Assembly: GCF_009604425.1 (NCBI RefSeq)
Contig: NZ_WEGI01000005.1
Location: 468,511-532,510 of the forward strand
Source of the DNA: Nocardia aurantia
GTDB taxonomy: Bacteria; Actinomycetota; Actinomycetes; Mycobacteriales; Mycobacteriaceae
Direction of reading: 5' to 3'
DNA length: 64,000 bases
Below the pieces are notes generated by a model. The model saw only the letters and a list, made by a program, of their open reading frames with translations, did not search any database and was not told where the DNA came from. Of this stretch, positions 33,676 to 39,510 are shown in pieces. The stretch's first letter is position 1, and each line of letters starts with the position of its first letter. Made by a program: the position numbers and the translations under genes.

Positions 33676-34853
33676 GCGGCGGCCAGTTCCTGGATTCGTC
33701 GTTCGATCTGCCGCGGGGCGAGTCCTTGTTCGGGCAGTGTCTTCCGGGGACCGGCTGTTACGAGCAGACGGCGCTGAGCCGCCGGTTCGGAGGTGGTGTC
33801 CCATGCCGGGCGCAGCGATACCCGGACGGTGTGCTCGCCGGTCGTGTGCGGTGAGACGACGATGATCCGGATGCCAGGCGCGGGCAGGATAAAGTCGTCG
33901 AAATCGCGGTCCTCACCGGCCGAATCAAGGTCGAACAGGGAGTAGTCCTGGGTTCCCGCGGCGGGCTGTGGCCGCGTGGCGGGCTGGTGGATGTCGGTGA
34001 GGATGTCCAGCCCCGCCGAGCGCGGGCGGACGGCGGCGGGGGCCGCAGGGGTCATGCCGAGGCCGGTCCCGCCGTCCCATTGCAGGTGCATGCCCAAGGC
34101 GCTGGGTGCCGGCGCTGGTTCAGTGTCGTGGTCGATGGTCCAGGTGTGGCCGGTGCTGAGGTCTTCGGGCAGGTGGAGGTGGATCTCGTCACCGACGCGG
34201 CAGTGCACGGCATCACGGTCTGTGTTGTCGACGATCCAGACATCGGCGCGGGCGTCGGTGACCGCGGGGCCGCCGCGTAGGGCGTCTTTCGCCGACTTGG
34301 CGCCGCTTTTCTCCAGGGCGCGAAGGAGGCCGAAGTCGAGTTTCTTCAGTTGGGCCAGGCCCCAGAGGGCGGCGGTGTAGCTGACGGCCATGTCGCGGCT
34401 GGCGGCGTAGATGTCGGGGGCTCCGGGGACGCCGGTGATGCCGAGGCGCTGCAGGGTCCGGTTCACCAGTGGTGCCGGCATCAGCAGCGCTGCGGCGAAC
34501 ACCTGCGCCTGGAGTTCTTTCAATGCCAGGTCGTCGGAGTTGCGGTCCACGGTGTTGCTGTCGTCGGTGCGGCTGCCGTGCCCGAGGAGGTGGTGGCCGA
34601 GTTCGTGAGCACAGGTGTAGCGCTGCAGCGTTTCGGGGTGATTGCTGTTGAGCACGATGCCGGCGCTGGGGCCTTCGCTGAGGTAGAACCCGTAGGTGTG
34701 GTCCAGCGGCTGGGTGGCCAGCCACAGGCCGAGGCGCTGGGTGAGGCCGAAGACGTCCACCGGCCGGTCGTAGGGCGTGTGCATCTGCTGGTGGAGTCGT
34801 GCGGCCTGCATGCTGGCTATCGCGACGGCGTCGCGGCGCACGTGAGGGGGCAT
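33672..34853 (-). CDS. ImmA/IrrE zinc metallopeptidase fused to a chagasin-like inhibitor domain
   Basis: A 393-aa protein. Residues 1-180 are an ImmA/IrrE-type metallopeptidase: HELGHHLLGH at 83-92 with zinc-binding His and catalytic Glu, and a downstream ELQAQVFAAALLMP (113-126) giving the third ligand and the LLMP family mark. Residues about 200-370 look like a chagasin (I42) fold: STGHTW at 233-238 for the NPTTGxxW inhibitory loop and HTVRVSLRPAW (341-351) for the conserved RPW strand, with a roughly 80-residue Pro-rich insert between. Chagasins inhibit papain-like proteases, which the next gene encodes. ATG 34853 has AGGTG five bases upstream; an earlier start (34895) overlaps the XRE gene. 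Confidence 0.85.
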   Translation of the reverse strand: MPPHVRRDAVAIASMQAARLHQQMHTPYDRPVDVFGLTQRLGLWLATQPLDHTYGFYLSEGPSAGIVLNSNHPETLQRYTCAHELGHHLLGHGSRTDDSNTVDRNSDDLALKELQAQVFAAALLMPAPLVNRTLQRLGITGVPGAPDIYAASRDMAVSYTAALWGLAQLKKLDFGLLRALEKSGAKSAKDALRGGPAVTDARADVWIVDNTDRDAVHCRVGDEIHLHLPEDLSTGHTWTIDHDTEPAPAPSALGMHLQWDGGTGLGMTPAAPAAVRPRSAGLDILTDIHQPATRPQPAAGTQDYSLFDLDSAGEDRDFDDFILPAPGIRIIVVSPHTTGEHTVRVSLRPAWDTTSEPAAQRRLLVTAGPRKTLPEQGLAPRQIERRIQELAAA

Positions 34854-34866
34854 GAATGCACCTGGC

Positions 34867-35271
34867 CTATCTCGGATTCGGTTGGCTGGCGTCACCCTCG
34901 TCGAGCTGGGGTGCCGGGCCGGCGTTGCGGAGGAACTCGGCGAATCGCAGTACCTGCATACGGTCGCGCTCGGACAGGGTCCGGGCGGTGCGGAACAGCG
35001 CCGTCGTCGTTTCGTCCTCGTCCGGATCCGCGCCCAAGAGCCGGTCGACGCTGGTGCCGAACAGTCGGGCCAGTCGTTTCAGTTCGGGTGCGTGTACCTT
35101 GCGCCGACCGGTCTCGATGGCGCTGACGGCGGCTCGCGAAATCTTCAATACCTCGGCTACCTGCTCCTGAGTGAGGTTCAGGTACTCACGTTCGGTGCGG
35201 ATTCGCTCGGCAACCCGGAGCCCTTCGGCGTCGACTCGGATGTCGTCGCGGCCGTTGTCCTCGGCAGTCAT
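34867..35271 (-). CDS. XRE-family helix-turn-helix regulator, ImmA/IrrE partner
   Basis: A 134-aa protein with an HTH_3 domain at about residues 20-75 (LRVAERIRTEREYLNLTQEQ, VLKISRAAVSAIETGRRKVH) and a helical C-terminal tail (FRTARTLSERDRMQVLRFAE). In known pairs, ImmA/IrrE proteases cleave or inactivate an XRE repressor encoded next to them (ImmA-ImmR, IrrE-DdrO); this gene is 13 nt upstream of the protease. ATG 35271 has GAGGAAG upstream and overlaps the PPTase stop as ATGA. A likely binding site is the perfect dyad at 37016-37032 in the promoter of the cluster. Confidence 0.88.
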   Translation of the reverse strand: MTAEDNGRDDIRVDAEGLRVAERIRTEREYLNLTQEQVAEVLKISRAAVSAIETGRRKVHAPELKRLARLFGTSVDRLLGADPDEDETTTALFRTARTLSERDRMQVLRFAEFLRNAGPAPQLDEGDASQPNPR

Positions 35272-35798
35272 TGCCAGCTTCCTCCTCGCGTGGGTGGCCC
35301 GGGCGGCGGCTGAGGAACGACGGCGATCGCAGCAGCGATCGCCAGATCGGCGTCGTGACTCAGCGATACCGACCATGCCCAGGTGTGGGCACGATACGGC
35401 CACGGCTGTTCGGTGGCGGCACAGACCCAGGGCATACCGCCGTCGTCACGGCGGATCTCGACCTGGATCGGCGTCAGCTCTCGGAATCCGGTCCCGATGG
35501 CCTTGGCCACCGCTTCCTTGGCGGCCCATCGGGCACCGAGCCGATCGGCGCGGCCCTGGCAGTAACGCAGTTCCTCCTCGGTGAACGTGTTGGCCAGGAA
35601 CCGTGCGCTGCTCGGCAGCGCGAGTTGCCGCCGCAAGACGGCGAGATCGCACACGTCGACACCGATACGCGTCGCCGGACCCGGCAGTTGCTCCAGACAG
35701 TCATCGAGCAGGCGCGCCGCGACGCGCGCGCCTGGAGAGTCACGCAGCATTGTGGTGCAGGGGTCCGGTTCGGGCCCAGCGGCGGGCGGCGGCGTCAT
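35268..35798 (-). CDS. AcpS-type 4'-phosphopantetheinyl transferase
   Basis: A 176-aa PPTase of the holo-ACP synthase type: IGVDVCDLAVLRRQ (metal-binding Asp), FTEEELRYCQGR, and RWAAKEAVAKAIGTGF, the (W/F)xxKEhhhK signature, then WSVSLSHDADLAIAAAI. It transfers the 4'-phosphopantetheine arm of CoA to a serine of a carrier protein. A 30-aa N-terminal extension is unlike housekeeping AcpS. It is coupled on both sides by ATGA overlaps and the first gene of the same operon encodes a carrier-like protein with a DS motif, so it is probably dedicated to that protein. Confidence 0.88.
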   Translation of the reverse strand: MTPPPAAGPEPDPCTTMLRDSPGARVAARLLDDCLEQLPGPATRIGVDVCDLAVLRRQLALPSSARFLANTFTEEELRYCQGRADRLGARWAAKEAVAKAIGTGFRELTPIQVEIRRDDGGMPWVCAATEQPWPYRAHTWAWSVSLSHDADLAIAAAIAVVPQPPPGPPTRGGSWQ

Positions 35799-36697
35799 CG
35801 TTGTGCGGTCGGGCGGTCGGGCTCGGGAAGTTCCAGATCGGCCCAGCTGGCGCCGAGCCTGCGGGTGGACACCTCGATCTGGTGGATATCACCTTGGGCG
35901 TCGCCGGCGCGCTCGAGCAGCTTCTTGTTGTGTGCGAGGTTCCCGGTTTCGAGCTGTGCATGGGTGCCGACCACCAGCATCCCGCCGACGTCCCGGCCGC
36001 TCTCGGTGGCCAGGAAATGTTGCAGGCGGGCCAGCCCGAGGAAGTTGCCGTAGGCACGGGCCAGGTAGTAGTGCCGACGGTACAAGGCGGTCAGGTGCAG
36101 CATTCCGTCGAGGACGGTGAAACTCACGTGTGCCAGGCAGGGGCCGCCGCGTGAGCGACGATCCTGGGGGCCGATCACCAGTGCGTCCGCGCAGATCGCC
36201 TCGACGGTTTCTCCGGGCAGGGTCAGCGGTGCTTCGTAGCGGTCGGCCCATTTCCTGTCCTCGGCGAGCACGGCCAGGAACCTCTCCAGCTGATTGACCT
36301 CGCCGCCACCCGGGTCCGGGTAGGCGACCAGCCGCCCGAAGTAGGTCCCCCACTCGTTGTGACGTCCGTGGTGGTGCAGGCGGGCGGTGTCGCGGGCACG
36401 GTCGAAGAACAGTTGCGCGGACTGTTCGTGCGCGGGGTTGTACAGCGAGATCGGGAAGATCGTGTTGGCCACGGTGTGCACGCTGTACACCGGATCGGCC
36501 GGTTTGTCGCGGGCCAGCCCGGCGAGGGCGTATTCCAGCTCGCGGCGCACGCCAAGATCCTCGTGCAGCGGATCGGCGATGCTGACCGCCAGATTGACGA
36601 GAGTGCGGCCGGGGGCGTCGACGAGCGCGCGGGCGGCCTGCAACCACGCGTCGCCGATGTCCCGGGCCTCGATATGAGTGGCCATGCGCCTCATCAT
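35795..36697 (-). CDS. thymidylate synthase-superfamily enzyme (pyrimidine hydroxymethylase-like)
   Basis: A 300-aa protein with the core of the thymidylate synthase/dCMP-dUMP hydroxymethylase fold: nucleophile Cys187 in GGPCLAHVSFTVLDGMLHLT, followed by ALYRRHYYLARAYGNFLGLA and RLQHFLATESGRDVGGMLVV, then THAQLE in place of the usual HIY. The canonical QRSxD phosphate-binding motif is altered (RRHYY), so the substrate is probably not plain dUMP-to-dTMP methylation; hydroxymethylation or another C5 modification of a pyrimidine nucleotide is likely. The ATG overlaps the carrier-protein stop as ATGA; a second ATG at 36685 is possible. The true dTMP synthase must lie elsewhere in the genome. Confidence 0.8.
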   Translation of the reverse strand: MMRRMATHIEARDIGDAWLQAARALVDAPGRTLVNLAVSIADPLHEDLGVRRELEYALAGLARDKPADPVYSVHTVANTIFPISLYNPAHEQSAQLFFDRARDTARLHHHGRHNEWGTYFGRLVAYPDPGGGEVNQLERFLAVLAEDRKWADRYEAPLTLPGETVEAICADALVIGPQDRRSRGGPCLAHVSFTVLDGMLHLTALYRRHYYLARAYGNFLGLARLQHFLATESGRDVGGMLVVGTHAQLETGNLAHNKKLLERAGDAQGDIHQIEVSTRRLGASWADLELPEPDRPTAQR

Positions 36698-36972
36698 TGT
36701 CGGCCTTCCAGCGCGCCGGCGATCGCGGTGCCCAATGCGCCGAGGGTGGCGAACTGGTTGCGGGGCAGATCCGCGGGCTTGGGTAGCGGCGTCACCAGCT
36801 TCAGCAGGTACTCGACGCGCGCGATCACCCACTCGGCCTGCCTGCTGTCCAGTTCGAACAGGAAATCGCCTCCGGCTGCGGCGATCGCGGCCTCGGCCTC
36901 GTCGACGGTGACCGCCGCACATTCGGCGATCCCCTCGACCAGCGCGTCGCGAAGGGTCTCCTCGTCGATCAC
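36694..36972 (-). CDS. acyl/aminoacyl carrier-like protein (92 aa)
   Basis: The protein has the four-helix carrier-protein pattern: helix 1 ETLRDALVEGIAECAAV, a loop ending in GDFLFELDS, helix 2 RQAEWVIARVEYLL, and a last helix with TLGALGTAIAGAL. The Ser of LDS is at the place of the phosphopantetheine-bearing serine of the GxDS motif. The PPTase two genes downstream supports this. It is the first gene of the six-gene minus-strand cluster. GTG 36972 is preceded by AGGAGGTG, a near-perfect ribosome site; the frame is open to 37029. The assignment is by motif and context, not by close similarity. Confidence 0.68.
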   Translation of the reverse strand: MIDEETLRDALVEGIAECAAVTVDEAEAAIAAAGGDFLFELDSRQAEWVIARVEYLLKLVTPLPKPADLPRNQFATLGALGTAIAGALEGRQ

Positions 36973-37015
36973 GCCACCTCCTACTGCTTGACTTCCTGCC
37001 ATGCTAGTGGGACGG

Positions 37016-37032
37016 TGATTGAAAATCAATCA
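37016..37032. promoter_or_regulatory. 17-bp perfect palindromic operator between the divergent operons
   Basis: TGATTGA, spacer AAA, TCAATCA forms a perfect dyad in the 72-bp region between the minus-strand six-gene unit (start 36972) and the plus-strand MazG-like gene (start 37045). It lies 12 nt before the latter and upstream of a TAGCAT box on the minus strand, so a bound repressor could block both. The XRE protein at 34867 is the obvious candidate. Confidence 0.65.
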
Positions 37033-37044
37033 TAGGCGGGGTGG

Positions 37045-38082
37045 ATGATGAATTTCGACGAGTACCAGGCCGAGGCGTGGGCCTACGACCAGCAGCGCGA
37101 CGGCGACCCGGACCGGGCGTTGACGATCGCGCTGCTCGGGCTGGGCGGCGAAGTCGGCACCCTGCAGACCAGTCAGAAGAAACTGGTCCGGGACGGGGCG
37201 ATCCATCTGGATCGCCACGCGGTCCTGGTCGAGGACCTGGGTGACATCCTGTGGTATGTCGCCGACGCTGCGACCTGGCTGGAGGTGAACCTGGACGAGG
37301 TGGCCCGGGCGAACCTGTCGAAGATCGCCGCCCGGTGGCCGCGTCACACCGGCGCGCTGCCAGTGGAGCCGTGGCCGCGGCCCGCGGCGGTGCCGTCGCC
37401 GCCGACGCACCGGATCGGTCCGGCGCGGCTGTTCGACGGAGCTGGGGTACCCGTCGCACAGCGTCTGCCGCGGCGCCTGGAAGTTCACATCGCCGCGTTC
37501 CCCCAGGCCGACGACGACGGCCGCCCGCCACGGGTGCTACCGGTCTGCGACGGTGTGCCGTGCGGAGATCCTCTGGGCGACAACGCGTATCGCGAAGACG
37601 GCTACCGCTACCACGACGTGTTCCATCTCGCCTACGCCACCGTCCTCGGGTGGAGCCCGGTGATGCGGGCGCTGCTGAAACGGAAACGGAAAGCCAGTCC
37701 GGTGATCGACGACGTCGAGGACGGCGGGCGCGCGATCGCGATCGAGGAGGGACTGTCGGCGTTCGTGTTCGAAGCGGCCGGGCGCGCCAGCTACTTCAGT
37801 GGAGCCCCGCTCGTCGACGGTGAGATCCTGCGCCTGTGCCGGCGGATGACGGCGAACCTGGAAGTGGGGGCGTGCACCGAGATGGAATGGGAACGTGCGA
37901 TTCTCGACGGTTTCCGGGTCTGGCGTGCGGTACGCGACCACGGTGACGGCGCGATCACCTGCGACCTGGACGGGAGAACGCTGACGGTCCGGCCGCTGAC
38001 TGCCGCCGAACACACCCGGCACGCGCAGGTGTGGGCCGACGCGGTCACCGGCCGCCGCACTGGCGACCAGGCGGGCGCCTGA
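37045..38082 (+). CDS. MazG-like nucleotide pyrophosphohydrolase with a second helical domain
   Basis: A 345-aa protein. Residues 5-100 are a MazG-type all-helical pyrophosphohydrolase: LGLGGEVGTLQTSQKKL, EDLGDILWYVADAATWLEV and LDEVARANLSKIAARW, with the metal-binding ExxD of EDLGD. One residue of the usual first EExxE is altered (GEVGT). After a linker, residues about 185-300 have YRYHDVFHLAYATVLGWSP and GGRAIAIEEGLSAFVFEAA, apparently another MazG-fold domain with its own acidic/His residues. Such enzymes hydrolyse a (d)NTP to the monophosphate. Tandem ATGs at 37045 and 37048 follow GGGGTGG. Its stop is 3 nt from the convergent next gene. Confidence 0.85.
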   Translation: MMNFDEYQAEAWAYDQQRDGDPDRALTIALLGLGGEVGTLQTSQKKLVRDGAIHLDRHAVLVEDLGDILWYVADAATWLEVNLDEVARANLSKIAARWPRHTGALPVEPWPRPAAVPSPPTHRIGPARLFDGAGVPVAQRLPRRLEVHIAAFPQADDDGRPPRVLPVCDGVPCGDPLGDNAYREDGYRYHDVFHLAYATVLGWSPVMRALLKRKRKASPVIDDVEDGGRAIAIEEGLSAFVFEAAGRASYFSGAPLVDGEILRLCRRMTANLEVGACTEMEWERAILDGFRVWRAVRDHGDGAITCDLDGRTLTVRPLTAAEHTRHAQVWADAVTGRRTGDQAGA

Positions 38083-38085
38083 GGT

Positions 38086-39153
38086 TCAGCCGAGATCCCA
38101 TTTCGGGGGAAACCAGGCACCGACACGTTCGGGCACGGGCGCGAACAGCTGCTTGATGCGGGTGCGGCCGCTGTGACCGGCGATGTCCGGATGCATCACC
38201 CGCGCATACTTGTCCACCTCGCAGAACAGGTTCTGGCAGTCGATCAGCTGCAACGGCCGGCGCCCGCGCAAACCGTTGAAGGTCAGCCCGAGCCGCGCGA
38301 AATGCTCGACCTGGTGCTCGGCCATGTACCGGATCACCTCCGCCTCGATACCGTCGGCCTCCGGGCCGAAGCACTTACGGATACCGTCACGCGCACCGGG
38401 CCCGGGCACGACGAACTCCATCTCGTCGAAGTCCAATGCGCTCGAATAGTTCAGGTCGATCGCGAACTGGTAGGCCAGGAAGTCACCCATCGCCGGGTAG
38501 CCGAGCAAGGCGGCGAACACCTGCTGCAGCGACGTGCACGCGGCCAGGCTGTCGGCCAGTCCGCTGGTCATCATGTGCTGCAGCAACCGCAGATGGTTGG
38601 TGTGCTTGCGGTCGGCACCCAACCGCGGTGGCGGCACCACATACGCTGCCGAATACAGTTTCGTACCACCGGCGAACGCGGCGGTCAGGACCTCGTCGTA
38701 CGCGCGCAGATCGAATTCGCGCCAGCTCACCGTACCGAAGGCCGCGGTCAGTAACTGCCAGGTCGACACCCGGTTGAACAGCTTGAACAACAAGGTCCGG
38801 AACACCACCTCGTCGAGGTCCTGCGCCCCGCGGTAGGAGACCTCCCGGATCAGGTACTGGCTCACCCGATCCGCCGCACGGTAGCAGTTGGTGAACCGAT
38901 GCCGCCGCAGCACCGGATCGTCGGTCCACGGCCCCGGCTTCCCGGCCAGCCGCGCCTCGTAAATGGACTGACGGTGCGCCGCGAAATGCCAGTACGTGTC
39001 GAATACCGGCGTCGGGTGCAGCGTCCGGCCGGCGATCCGCAGCCCACCAGGCATTACCGCACGGTACGTGCCGCGCGACGGCGCAGCACTGTTCGCCGAG
39101 ACACCGAGGTCGAACTCGCCCTGCGTGGCGACCGCCGCCGCGACCATTCGCAT
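38086..39153 (-). CDS. 5-hmdU DNA kinase helical-domain protein (glutamyl/putrescinyl-thymine pyrophosphorylase-like)
   Basis: A 355-aa protein matching, as I recognise it, the helical domain family named for 5-hydroxymethyluracil DNA kinases and alpha-glutamyl/putrescinyl thymine pyrophosphorylases of phages with hypermodified thymine. Marks are FDTYWHFAAHRQSIYEARL, RFTNCYRAADRVSQYLIREV, VVFRTLLFKLFN, FLAYQFAIDLNYS and EFVVPGPGARDGIRKCF. No kinase P-loop is attached. Such proteins act on modified pyrimidines, and the fold is related to helix-hairpin-helix DNA glycosylases. AAGGAG lies just before ATG 39153; ATG 39147 has better spacing. The gene is divergent from the winged-helix gene over a shared operator. 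Confidence 0.78.
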   Translation of the reverse strand: MRMVAAAVATQGEFDLGVSANSAAPSRGTYRAVMPGGLRIAGRTLHPTPVFDTYWHFAAHRQSIYEARLAGKPGPWTDDPVLRRHRFTNCYRAADRVSQYLIREVSYRGAQDLDEVVFRTLLFKLFNRVSTWQLLTAAFGTVSWREFDLRAYDEVLTAAFAGGTKLYSAAYVVPPPRLGADRKHTNHLRLLQHMMTSGLADSLAACTSLQQVFAALLGYPAMGDFLAYQFAIDLNYSSALDFDEMEFVVPGPGARDGIRKCFGPEADGIEAEVIRYMAEHQVEHFARLGLTFNGLRGRRPLQLIDCQNLFCEVDKYARVMHPDIAGHSGRTRIKQLFAPVPERVGAWFPPKWDLG

Positions 39154-39165
39154 TCGCTCCTTATG

Positions 39166-39186
39166 CGTTACGTGATTTGCGTAACG
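39166..39186. promoter_or_regulatory. operator dyad CGTTACG-N7-CGTAACG
   Basis: Perfect 7-bp arms with a 7-nt spacer, in the 48-bp region between the HMUDK-type gene (minus, start 39153) and the winged-helix gene (plus, start 39202). It overlaps the expected start of the minus-strand transcript and the upstream promoter region of the plus-strand transcript, an arrangement for simultaneous repression. The neighbouring winged-helix protein is the likely binder. Confidence 0.6.
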
Positions 39187-39189
39187 GGT

Positions 39190-39198
39190 TACATTATA
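39190..39198. promoter_or_regulatory. overlapping divergent -10 boxes
   Basis: On the plus strand TACATT (39190-39195) stands 6 nt before GTG 39202, the leaderless geometry. On the minus strand the overlapping bases 39193-39198 read TATAAT, the consensus -10, for the gene starting at 39153. The two promoters therefore share bases. Confidence 0.5.
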
Positions 39199-39201
39199 GA
39201 G

Positions 39202-39510
39202 GTGTCACAGGCCGAGCGGGGTGCGTTCCGTGAACGATCGGCAGCGATCTTCGGTAACCGCTACATGGCCGACGTTGTCGCTGTGGTCGCCGACCTCGCG
39301 GCACACTCACCGGACGGCGTCACCGTGCGGATGGTCAACAAGCAGACACAGATCCCCGATGGCCTGATCAAGCAGGTCATGAAACGGCTGGTCGGCGCCA
39401 GGCTGCTACGGGAACTACCGCGCAATGGTCCCCGCGCGCCTCTACACCACACGATCGAGGACACCGACGGCGTCTGGACAGTCCTGGTCGATATCTGCCG
39501 AAACCTGTAA
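39202..39510 (+). CDS. winged-helix transcriptional regulator (102 aa)
   Basis: The product is a single winged helix-turn-helix: VVAVVADLAAHSPDGVTVRM, then IPDGLIKQVMKRLVGARLLR (recognition helix region) and a beta-wing ELPRNGPRAPLHHTIED. No effector domain is visible. GTG 39202 was chosen because TACATT lies 6 nt upstream; ATG 39163 would add 13 residues but lies in front of the operator and promoter. Autoregulation through the dyad at 39166-39186 and control of the divergent HMUDK-type gene are likely. The gene marks the right end of the supported cluster. Confidence 0.75.
   Translation: MSQAERGAFRERSAAIFGNRYMADVVAVVADLAAHSPDGVTVRMVNKQTQIPDGLIKQVMKRLVGARLLRELPRNGPRAPLHHTIEDTDGVWTVLVDICRNL

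Noticed and set aside
34867..35271. Simple two-gene XRE toxin-antitoxin operon
   Set aside because: The XRE gene is embedded in a six-gene coupled operon, and the partner is an ImmA/IrrE protease, so a plain toxin-antitoxin label would hide the context.
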